Source of the DNA: Actinomycetospora sp. TBRC 11914
GTDB lineage: Bacteria; Actinomycetota; Actinomycetes; Mycobacteriales; Pseudonocardiaceae
Direction: 5' to 3'
Assembly: GCF_012933465.1 (NCBI RefSeq)
Contig: NZ_JABBND010000002.1
Location: 248,001-312,000, forward strand
Length of the DNA stretch: 64,000 bases
In this document: piece after piece, positions 1 to 6,317 of the stretch
Position numbering within the stretch: the first letter of the stretch is position 1
Layout: every line of letters begins with the position of its first letter
Program-made: the position numbers and the translations under genes
The notes under the pieces: model-generated
What the model was told of the DNA's origin: nothing
The model's database searches: none
What the model saw: the letters and a program-made list of their open reading frames with translations, nothing else

Positions 1-1
1 G

Positions 2-538
2 ATCCTCGACGCGGACAAGGAGGGGTTCCTGCGCAGCGAGCGGTCGCTGATCCAGACGATCGGCCGCGCGGCCCGCAACGTGTCCGGTCAGGTGCACATG
101 TACGCGGACACGGTCACCGAGTCGATGCAGTACGCCATCGACGAGACCAACCGGCGTCGCGAGAAGCAGATCGCGTACAACACCGAGCGCGGGGTCGACC
201 CGCAGCCGCTGCGCAAGAACATCAACGACATCCTCGACCGCGTCTACCGCGAGGCCGAGGACACCGAGGTCGAGATCGCCGGTTCCGCGCGCAACGCCTC
301 CCGCGGGCGCCGGGCCGCCGGCGAGGCGGGCGGCACCCGGGGCCACTCGGGTGTGGTGGAGCACCGCGACACCAGCGGCATGGCCCGCGCCGAGCTCGCC
401 GACCTCATCCAGCAGCTCACCGACCAGATGATGGCCGCGGCCCGCGACCTGCAGTTCGAGCTCGCCGGGCGGCTGCGCGACGAGATCGCCGACCTCAAGA
501 AGGAGATGCGCGGGATGGACGCGGCCGGCGTGAGCTGA
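2..538 (+). CDS. uvrB: UvrABC excinuclease subunit B, C-terminal part (5' end outside window)
   Basis: UvrB is the DNA-damage-verifying helicase-like subunit of nucleotide excision repair; it receives DNA from UvrA and recruits UvrC. Only the last ~178 residues are present, read in the frame that opens at base 2. Helicase motif VI is visible near the start (QTIGRAARN), followed by the conserved stretch containing [10 protein letters not shown] and [12 protein letters not shown] low-conservation Gly/Ala/Arg-rich linker comes next. The last ~45 residues form the UVR coiled-coil that binds UvrC ([12 protein letters not shown] … [11 protein letters not shown]). The stop is TGA at 536–538. The next gene is convergent, 17 bp away, and also handles damaged DNA. 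The truncation is only the window edge. Confidence 0.95.
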   Translation: MLDADKEGFLRSERSLIQTIGRAARNVSGQVHMYADTVTESMQYAIDETNRRREKQIAYNTERGVDPQPLRKNINDILDRVYREAEDTEVEIAGSARNASRGRRAAGEAGGTRGHSGVVEHRDTSGMARAELADLIQQLTDQMMAAARDLQFELAGRLRDEIADLKKEMRGMDAAGVS

Positions 539-555
539 CTGCTCCGTCGAGGAGC

Positions 556-1230
556 TCAGTCGAGGAGCTGCGCGGCGGTGCGGAGGTCCTCGACGAAGCC
601 GGCGCGCATCTCGTCGGCGTCCTGCCCGCGGTCGGGGTCGGCGCGCAGGATCGCCGACGGATGGATCGTCGGGACCAGCGTCGAGCCCTCCCACGGGCGG
701 GGCTGGCCGCGCTCGGCGGTGATGCGGAACGACGAGCCGAGCAGCGCCTTGCCCGCGGTTGCCCCGAGAGTGACGAGCACGTGCGGGCGCACCAGGGCGA
801 GCTCGCCGTCCAGCCACGGCCGGCAGGCGCGGATGTGCCCGGCCTTGGGCGTCTGGTGGATGCGGCGGTTGCCCTGCCGGCGGAACGAGAAGTGCTTGAC
901 GGCGTTCGTGACGTAGGCGTCCTCGCGGGCGATGCCCGCCTCCACCAGCGCCTCGTCGAGCAGGCGACCGGCCGGCCCCACGAACGGCTCCAGCTTCCGG
1001 TCCTCCTGGTCGCCGGGCTGCTCGCCGACGAACATGACGCGCGCGGTGGTCGGGCCGACCCCGAAGACCGTGCCGGTCGTGCCCTCGTGGAGCTCGCAGG
1101 CGGTGCACGCGGCGGCGCGCTCGCGCAGCGTCTCGAGGTCCGGGGCCTCGGTGGGGGCGGTGGCGTCGGCGACGGTGCCCGGGGTGTCGGCGTCGTCGGT
1201 GGTGGAGAAGAGGTCGAGCGGTTCGGTCAC
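556..1230 (-). CDS. udgX: UdgX-type uracil-DNA glycosylase superfamily protein
   Basis: This is a family-4-like uracil-DNA glycosylase with Fe–S ligands, 224 aa from a GTG at 1230. Motif 1 is GEQPGDQED (69–77), motif 3 is HPSAILRA (190–197), and the cysteines visible are Cys42, Cys45 and Cys136. The loop GNRRIHQTP (120–128) places a histidine at 125. It matches the KRRIH loop that defines mycobacterial UdgX, where that His attacks the sugar after uracil release and leaves the protein covalently bound to DNA (family knowledge). Here the first Lys of that loop is Asn. The frame stays open upstream to 1560, but that stretch is repeat DNA and low complexity, so the GTG at 1230 is preferred. It is convergent with uvrB. 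Confidence 0.87.
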   Translation of the reverse strand: MTEPLDLFSTTDDADTPGTVADATAPTEAPDLETLRERAAACTACELHEGTTGTVFGVGPTTARVMFVGEQPGDQEDRKLEPFVGPAGRLLDEALVEAGIAREDAYVTNAVKHFSFRRQGNRRIHQTPKAGHIRACRPWLDGELALVRPHVLVTLGATAGKALLGSSFRITAERGQPRPWEGSTLVPTIHPSAILRADPDRGQDADEMRAGFVEDLRTAAQLLD

Positions 1231-1293
1231 GGGCGGGGGTGCCCGGGAACCCGTCGAGCGACCCCACCTCGGACGGCGCTCGTGGCCCGGCGC

Positions 1294-1339
1294 CGAGTGG
1301 ACCCGGACGGCTGCTCGGCCGACCGTAGGAGTCCACTCG
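1294..1339. repeat. 46-bp palindromic repeat B, copy 1
   Basis: Outer arms are CGAGTGGAC (1294–1302) and GTCCACTCG (1331–1339), with an inner GC-rich dyad around CGGACGGC/GGCCGACCG. It is identical base for base to the copy at 1356–1401. Two diverged copies of the same length lie at 34363 and 34436. Confidence 0.85.
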
Positions 1340-1355
1340 GGGTTGGCCGAGACGT

Positions 1356-1401
1356 CGAGTGGACCCGGACGGCTGCTCGGCCGACCGTAGGAGTCCACTC
1401 G
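1356..1401. repeat. 46-bp palindromic repeat B, copy 2
   Basis: Exact duplicate of 1294–1339, starting 62 bp downstream of it in the same orientation. Outer arms are CGAGTGGAC and GTCCACTCG. Confidence 0.85.
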
Positions 1402-1588
1402 GAGTCGTGCGGGTCGAGGGTGAGCCCGCGAGGGGCACGTGGGGCAGAACCGCGCGACGCTGGGCTGCCTGCAGTGCTCGTGATCATGACCCGGCCACCC
1501 CGAGCCCTCCACGAGTTCTGCCGACGGCGGCCCTCCCCGCCGGGTTATGCTCCCGGTCACAGGGAGGGCGGCCCTGGCGGAGGTGCGC

Positions 1589-2836
1589 GTGGTGGACGAC
1601 GACGTCTGCGCGGTGACGCGGACGACGGACCTGCGCCGACACGCGCGCCTGCTCCACCAGGCCCACGACGCGCGGCTGTCCGGCTCACGGCCCCAGGCGT
1701 CGCTGCGCCGCGTCGTCAGCCGCTCCTGGGACCGGGTCCTCTCCTACGGCGTCGCCCCGGACGGCCGCACCCTCGACGACCCGGCCCGGCCCGACGTCAT
1801 CGAGCGCCGACGTGCGCAGTCGCCCATCGCCAACGTCCTGCCCCAGCTGCGGGCCAGCCTCACCGCGGTGGCCGAGGACGCCGAGCACATCATGGTGATC
1901 ACCGCCGCCGACGGGTTCGTGCTGTGGCGCGAGGGTGCGGTCAGGGTCGGGCGGCTGGCCGACGACCTGGGGTTCCTCCCCGGCGCGGACTGGACCGAGG
2001 CCGCCGTCGGGACCAACGCCATCGGGACCGCCCTGGCCGAGCACGCCTCGGTCCAGCTCTTCTCCGCCGAGCACTTCGTGCGGGCCCAGCACCCGTGGAC
2101 GTGCACGGCCAGCCCGATCCACGACCCACGCACCGGCGAGATGCTCGGCGTCGTCGACCTCTCCGGGCCCGCCCCGACGGTGCACCCGACCACCGTCGCG
2201 CTCGTCCAGACCGCGGTGCGGCTCGCCGAGTCCGGGCTGTGGACCCAGCACGAGGCCCGGCTCGACGGGCTGCGCGCGGTCGCCGCCCCGCTGCTGGCGC
2301 GCGAGCGCGGCCCGGCCCTCGTCGTGGACGACCACGGGTGGGTCGCCGCCCTGACCGGACTCGCGCCCCGCGAGCGGGTCGCGGTCCCGGCCGCGGGGGA
2401 GGCCCTCCTGGTGCACGGGCTCGGGGCCTGCCTGCCCGAGCGCGTGCCGGGCGGCTGGATGCTGCGCCCGAGCACCGCGGGCGAGGGTGTCACGCGACTG
2501 CGCCTGGACCCCGACGGCGACCCACCGGGCGCCGTCGTCGAGGCCCGCGAGCAGTGGCGCCACGCGCTCTCGCTGCGCCACCAGCAGATCCTCGCCCTGC
2601 TCCTGTGCGCCGGCTCCGCCGGGCTCGACGCCGCCTCGCTGTCCCGGGCGCTGTACGACGACGCCGACCACCTCGTCACCGTCCGGGCCGAGCTCTCCCG
2701 GATGCGGCGGGTGCTCGGCGGCCTGATCGCCGCCCGGCCCTACCGCATCGCCCCCGGCGTCGAGGCCGTCCCGCCGGACCGCGAGGTGCTCACGCGCCTC
2801 CTCGGCCCTGCAACACCGCTGCAACCCTGGCCGTGA
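1589..2836 (+). CDS. AcoR-type GAF-domain transcriptional regulator lacking a sigma-54 AAA+ domain
   Basis: About 415 aa. The N-terminal half matches the sensor region of AcoR-like activators: conserved RVVSRSWDRVLSYGVAP near residues 40–55, then a GAF domain with WTEAAVGTNAIGTALAE around residue 135, the hallmark of acetoin- and alcohol-responsive regulators. No AAA+ or Fis-type C-terminus is present. Instead the last ~90 residues carry a predicted winged-helix-like segment (RHQQILALLLCAG … LSRMRRVLGGLIA). The start is chosen at one of the tandem GTGs at 1589/1592 behind GGAGG at 1579; an ATG at 1547 is the alternative. The dehydrogenase gene follows 48 bp downstream on the same strand, so control of that gene by an alcohol or diketone is inferred. 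Confidence 0.75.
   Translation: MVDDDVCAVTRTTDLRRHARLLHQAHDARLSGSRPQASLRRVVSRSWDRVLSYGVAPDGRTLDDPARPDVIERRRAQSPIANVLPQLRASLTAVAEDAEHIMVITAADGFVLWREGAVRVGRLADDLGFLPGADWTEAAVGTNAIGTALAEHASVQLFSAEHFVRAQHPWTCTASPIHDPRTGEMLGVVDLSGPAPTVHPTTVALVQTAVRLAESGLWTQHEARLDGLRAVAAPLLARERGPALVVDDHGWVAALTGLAPRERVAVPAAGEALLVHGLGACLPERVPGGWMLRPSTAGEGVTRLRLDPDGDPPGAVVEAREQWRHALSLRHQQILALLLCAGSAGLDAASLSRALYDDADHLVTVRAELSRMRRVLGGLIAARPYRIAPGVEAVPPDREVLTRLLGPATPLQPWP
2809..2825 (+). promoter_or_regulatory. Tandem TGCAAC half-sites before the dehydrogenase
   Basis: TGCAAC occurs at 2809–2814 and again at 2820–2825, 11 bp apart (about one helical turn), inside the last codons of the regulator and ~60 bp before the dehydrogenase start. 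A regulator binding site is possible but unproven. Confidence 0.25.
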
Positions 2837-2884
2837 CCGGCCTCACTCCCGTGGGATGGGGTCCTCCGAGCCCAGGGAGGACCC

Positions 2885-3940
2885 ATGAAGGCCGCGCGCT
2901 TCCACGGACGGGGTGACGTCCGCATCGAGGATCTCCCCGAGCCCCACCCGGGGCCGGGTCAGGTCCAGATCGCCGTGCAGTGGTGCGGCATCTGCGGCAC
3001 CGACCTGCACGAGTTCCTCGACGGCCCGATCTTCGCGCCCACCCCCGCCAGCCCGCACCCGCTCACCGGCGGCGGCGTTCCCATCACCCTCGGGCACGAG
3101 TTCTCCGGGGTGGTCGCCGAGCTCGGCCAGGGGGTGACCGGGCTGTCCGAGGGCGACCGCGTGGTGGTCGAGCCCTACGACGTGTGCGGCGAGTGCACCG
3201 CCTGCCGCGACGGCCGCTACAACATCTGCCGCAAGCTCGGGTTCATCGGGCTGGACGGTGACCAGGGCGGCTTCGCCGAGCGGATGGTCGTCGACCAGCG
3301 CTGGGTCCACCGCATCGACGGCCTGACCCCGGAGCAGGGCGCGCTCGTCGAGCCGCTCGCCGTCGGCTACCACGCGACGAAGCTCTCGGGGCTGCCCGAG
3401 GGCGGGACGGCGGCCGTGTTCGGCTCCGGCCCGATCGGGCTCGTCACCGCGGCCGCGCTGCGGGCCACCGGGGCGGGCCAGGTGATCGTCGTCGAGCCCG
3501 CCGACGCCCGGAAGGCCAAGGCCCCCGGCGCCGGCGCCGACCACGTCCTCGACCCCACCGAGGTCGACGTGCCCGACGCCATCCGGGAGCTCACCGGCGG
3601 CCGCGGCGCCGACGTGACCTTCGAGTGCGCCGGGGTGGACGAGGTGCTCGCGGCTGCCGTGGCCAGCACCCGGCCCGGCGGCACCTGCGTCAACGTCTCG
3701 ATCTGGGGCCACCCCGCGACCTTCGACGTCAACTCGCTCGTGTTCTCCGAGATCTTCCTCGTCGGGTCGCTCGCCTACGCGAACCGGCACGAGGAGGTGA
3801 TCGAGCTGATCCGGTCCGGCACGGTCGACGTCGACCAGTTCATCACCGGCCGCATCGGGCTCGACGACATCGTGGACCGGGGCTTCCGCGAGCTCATCGA
3901 CCACAAGGAGTCCAACGTCAAGATCCTGGTGCAGCCGTGA
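2885..3940 (+). CDS. Zinc-dependent medium-chain dehydrogenase, 2,3-butanediol dehydrogenase type
   Basis: 351 aa, full length for the MDR family. It should oxidise or reduce a secondary alcohol/ketone (2,3-butanediol/acetoin or a sorbitol-like polyol) with NAD(P) in the cytoplasm. Catalytic zinc ligands are Cys37 (GICGTD), His71 (GHEFSG) and Glu156 (LVEPLAV). Structural zinc ligands are Cys101, Cys104, Cys107 and Cys115. The Rossmann glycine motif is GSGPIGLV near 176. The long segment between the catalytic Cys and GHEFSG (DGPIF … GGGVPITL) is typical of the butanediol dehydrogenase subgroup. The ATG follows GGGAGG by 5 nt. The GAF regulator immediately upstream, of the family controlling acetoin and glycol use, supports the substrate class. 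Confidence 0.85.
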   Translation: MKAARFHGRGDVRIEDLPEPHPGPGQVQIAVQWCGICGTDLHEFLDGPIFAPTPASPHPLTGGGVPITLGHEFSGVVAELGQGVTGLSEGDRVVVEPYDVCGECTACRDGRYNICRKLGFIGLDGDQGGFAERMVVDQRWVHRIDGLTPEQGALVEPLAVGYHATKLSGLPEGGTAAVFGSGPIGLVTAAALRATGAGQVIVVEPADARKAKAPGAGADHVLDPTEVDVPDAIRELTGGRGADVTFECAGVDEVLAAAVASTRPGGTCVNVSIWGHPATFDVNSLVFSEIFLVGSLAYANRHEEVIELIRSGTVDVDQFITGRIGLDDIVDRGFRELIDHKESNVKILVQP

Positions 3941-3998
3941 GCCGGACGGGTGGAGGGTCGACGCAGCGGCGGGATCGCCGTGGTCCGGGGGTGTCCGC

Positions 3999-4026
3999 TT
4001 GCGCTCCCGGGTGCCCTGGGTAACAT
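3999..4026 (+). promoter_or_regulatory. Sigma-70-like promoter for the small protein gene
   Basis: TTGCGC (3999–4004) and TAACAT (4021–4026) are separated by 16 bp. This predicts a transcript starting near 4033 with a ~155-nt leader before the GTG at 4188. Confidence 0.45.
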
Positions 4027-4065
4027 CGTCGACATGATCGCGCGCCTCGGAGAGGTAGTACCCCG

Positions 4066-4096
4066 GCGCGTCGGGTGAGCCAGGCTCCCGGCGCGC
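4066..4096 (+). promoter_or_regulatory. Stable leader hairpin of unknown class
   Basis: GCGCGTCGGG (4066–4075) pairs along its whole length with CCCGGCGCGC (4087–4096), with one G·U. The 11-nt interior contains a further GAGC/GCTC stem. It lies in the predicted 5' leader of the small protein. It ends ~90 nt before the start codon and has no U-tract, so a structured leader is more likely than a terminator. No known riboswitch consensus is recognised. Confidence 0.4.
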
Positions 4097-4187
4097 AGCG
4101 GCACCTCGCGCGACCGTGGGCCACGCACGACCCCCGAGACCTGGCTCGGATTCCACCCCGCGGATCCAGTTCCACCAGGAGTACGTC

Positions 4188-4508
4188 GTGACCACGCTCG
4201 AGCCCGCCCGCACCGCCACCCCCTCGACGGCCGACGTCGAGCGCGCCGTCAACGGGCCGGGCCGCCGCCCCTCCCGCCTGCCCCGCCCGTGGACGATCGT
4301 CACCACCGGCGGTATGCCCGGCGTGATGACGCTGGCCTCGTCGCTGTGCGAGCTCGGCTACCGGGTCCCCGACTTCTCGGTCGACGTCCACGAGGGCGTC
4401 TCCTGCTCCAGCGTCTCCTGCACGGTCGCGCTCACGACGGGCGAGTGCAGCGAGTTCGCCGAGCAGCTCCGCCTGCTCCCGGGCGTCCTGTCCGTCGAGC
4501 CGTACTGA
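4188..4508 (+). CDS. Small cysteine-containing protein with ACT-like C-terminal half, function unknown
   Basis: 106 aa from a GTG at 4188 behind CAGGAG (4174–4179). The first ~45 residues are Pro/Arg/Thr-rich and probably disordered. The rest (from PWTIVTTGGMPGVMTLASSL) reads as a beta-alpha-beta fold. Its cysteine cluster is GVSCSSVSCTVALTTGEC, and it ends in a strand, LLPGVLSVEPY, as ACT-type regulatory domains do. I recognise no named family. It stands alone behind a long structured leader and ~110 bp before a leaderless-looking promoter. A ligand-binding or metal-responsive role is conceivable from the cysteines, but nothing in the neighbourhood decides it. Confidence 0.6.
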   Translation: MTTLEPARTATPSTADVERAVNGPGRRPSRLPRPWTIVTTGGMPGVMTLASSLCELGYRVPDFSVDVHEGVSCSSVSCTVALTTGECSEFAEQLRLLPGVLSVEPY

Positions 4509-4521
4509 CGGCGGCCGGACC

Positions 4522-4557
4522 GACCGAGACCGGAACGACCGAGACCGGAACGACCGA
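4522..4557. repeat. 15-bp tandem repeat, 2.4 copies
   Basis: The unit GACCGAGACCGGAAC occurs at 4522–4536 and 4537–4551 and partly at 4552–4557, directly after the small protein gene. It looks like simple slippage DNA. Confidence 0.6.
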
Positions 4558-4609
4558 CACCTCGGCGTCACGCCCCGGAAACCGGTCGCGCCGCCGCACG
4601 GCCGGCGCC

Positions 4610-4615
4610 TAGCGT
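4610..4615 (+). promoter_or_regulatory. -10 box of a possible leaderless transcript
   Basis: TAGCGT ends 7 nt before a GTG at 4623, the same geometry seen before hisH, hisF and other genes here. It probably drives the ABC exporter pair through a short upstream frame. Confidence 0.4.
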
Positions 4616-4622
4616 CGGGCGC

Positions 4623-4646
4623 GTGATCCCACGCCCCGATTCTTGA
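4623..4646 (+). CDS. Possible leaderless mini-ORF (7 codons)
   Basis: GTG at 4623 begins a 7-residue frame (VIPRPDS) ending in TGA at 4644–4646. It is in the same frame as the downstream exporter gene, 51 bp before that gene's TTG. The only evidence is the TAGCGT-N7-GTG spacing. It could be a regulatory upstream ORF or chance. Confidence 0.25.
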   Translation: MIPRPDS

Positions 4647-4697
4647 GTCCCGCCGCGACAGGACCCGCGACGCCCCTACCCGGCGCCCTCGCTCCGC

Positions 4698-6317
4698 TTG
4701 CCCGCGCGACCGACGCCGGGCGGCTTCCTGCGCGCGATCCTGCGCGCGCGCCCGTGGCTCGCCACGGCCACCGTCGTCGTCGGGACGCTGTGGCTGGCGC
4801 CCGCCGCGGTGATCCCGCTGGTCGCCGGGGCGGCCGTCGACGCCGGGGTGTCGCGCGGCGACACCGGCGCGCTCCTGCGCGACGTCGCGGTGATCCTCGC
4901 CCTCGGCCTCGCGCAGATGGCGAGCGGTGGGCTGCTGGACTTCCTGGGGCACGCCCTGTGGCTGCACGCCGCGTCGGCGACCCAGCGGACCGTCAGCGCC
5001 CACGTGCTGGGCCTGGGCGCGTCGCTCGCGCCGCAGGCCGAGTCCGGCGACGTCACCGCGGTCACGACCTCGGACGTCGGCCGGATCGGCAACCTGTTCG
5101 AGACCGCCGGTCGCCTGGTCGGCTCCGTGGTCGCGTTCGGGGTGGTCGGGGCGGGCCTCGTGGCCCGGTCGCCGCTGCTCGGCGCGATCGCGCTCGTCGG
5201 GGTGCCGCTGGCGGTCGTCGGGATCGGCCCGCTGGTCGCGCCACTGCAGCGGCACCTCGACGACCAGCGCCGGGAGCTGACCGCGGTGAACGCGCTCGCG
5301 GCCGACATCGTCGCCGGGCTGCGGATCCTCCGCGGGGTCGGCGGCGAGGCCCGTTTCGCCGCCCGGGTCGGCGACGCCACCCAGCGCGTGCGCCGCGCGG
5401 GCGTCCGTGTCGCGCGCAGCACCGCCGCGCTCGCGGCCGCCGAGGTGCTGCTGCCCGGCGCGGTCCTGGTCACCCTGACCTGGCTGGGCGCGCGGCTCGC
5501 CGTCGCCGGCACCATCACCGCCGGCGAGCTGGTGGCGGTCTACGGGGCCTCGGCGTTCCTCGTCGTCCCGGTCAGCACCGCGACGGAGACGGTCGGGTCG
5601 CTCGCCGCGGCCCGGGCGGCCGCCCGCCGGGTGGTGCGGCTCCTCGCCCTGCGCCCGGTGCTGACCTCGCCGGCCGACCCGGTCCCGGTCCCGCCCGGCG
5701 CCCCGGACCTGCACGACCCGGTCACCGGCCTCCACGCGCCCGCGGGCGCGCTCACGGTGGTCGACGCCGGACCGGCCGCGTCCGCGCTGGCCGTGCGCCT
5801 GACGCGGTCGGTCGGTCCCGACGACGGCGAGGCGGTGCGGGTGGGCGGGGTCCCGGTCGACCGGGTCGAGCTCGCCGCGCTGCGCCGGCGGGTCGTCCAC
5901 GCCCACCCCGAGGACCTGTGGTTCTCCGGCCGGCTGGGCGACGAGCTCGTGGTGCACGGCGCCCTCGACGTCGCCGCGGCCCTCGAGGCGGCGGCCGCCA
6001 CCGAGATCGTCGACGGGTTCCCGGCCGGTCTCGACGAGGTGCTGGGGGAGCGCGGCCGGGAGGTCTCGGGCGGGCAGCGGCAGCGGCTGGGGCTGGCCCG
6101 GGTGCTGCTCACCGACGCCGACGTCCTGGTGCTCTCCGAGCCGACCTCCGCGGTGGACGCGCACACCGAGGCGTGGATCGCCGCCCGCGTCGCGGTGCTG
6201 CGCCGCGGCCGCACCACGGTCGTCCTGTCGCAGGGACCGCCGTGGCGCCACGTCGCCGACCACGTCGTCGACCTGACCCGGAGTCCCGAAGACAGCCTGG
6301 AGAGGAGCCCGTCGTGA
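4698..6317 (+). CDS. ABC exporter half-transporter with degenerate Walker A (subunit 1)
   Basis: 539 aa. Residues ~20–310 form an exporter-type membrane domain with about six helices; from ~340 follows a nucleotide-binding domain. The signature motif is intact (VSGGQRQR, 456–463). The Walker A position reads DAGPAASAL (356–364), with no Gly-x-x-Gly-x-Gly-Lys. The Walker B aspartate is Ser480 (VLVLSEP), and the switch histidine position reads LSQGP (511–515). This NBD therefore cannot hydrolyse ATP alone but can lend its signature to a partner. That partner starts 4 nt inside its 3' end (GTGA overlap). The start is TTG at 4698, the first start codon after an in-frame stop at 4646. The substrate is unknown. 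Confidence 0.82.
   Translation: MPARPTPGGFLRAILRARPWLATATVVVGTLWLAPAAVIPLVAGAAVDAGVSRGDTGALLRDVAVILALGLAQMASGGLLDFLGHALWLHAASATQRTVSAHVLGLGASLAPQAESGDVTAVTTSDVGRIGNLFETAGRLVGSVVAFGVVGAGLVARSPLLGAIALVGVPLAVVGIGPLVAPLQRHLDDQRRELTAVNALAADIVAGLRILRGVGGEARFAARVGDATQRVRRAGVRVARSTAALAAAEVLLPGAVLVTLTWLGARLAVAGTITAGELVAVYGASAFLVVPVSTATETVGSLAAARAAARRVVRLLALRPVLTSPADPVPVPPGAPDLHDPVTGLHAPAGALTVVDAGPAASALAVRLTRSVGPDDGEAVRVGGVPVDRVELAALRRRVVHAHPEDLWFSGRLGDELVVHGALDVAAALEAAAATEIVDGFPAGLDEVLGERGREVSGGQRQRLGLARVLLTDADVLVLSEPTSAVDAHTEAWIAARVAVLRRGRTTVVLSQGPPWRHVADHVVDLTRSPEDSLERSPS

Larger units (their letters stand above)
1231..1588. other. Divergent intergenic region carrying two repeat-B palindromes
   Basis: These 358 bases separate the minus-strand udgX start from the plus-strand GAF regulator. 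They hold two identical 46-bp palindromes (separate entries). A possible Shine-Dalgarno GGAGG at 1579–1583 serves the regulator. Reading frames cross it on both strands but look like composition artefacts. I see no gene. Confidence 0.6.

Noticed and set aside
1231..1560. N-terminal extension of UdgX to residue 334
   Set aside because: The extra 110 residues read through the two repeat-B palindromes and are low complexity; a GTG at 1230 gives the normal family length.
3918..6263. Very long minus-strand frames opposite the ABC, Clp, glutamate synthase and other genes
   Set aside because: They are Arg/Gly/Pro/Ala-rich mirror frames typical of very GC-rich DNA and contain no recognisable domain, while the opposite strand encodes clear families.
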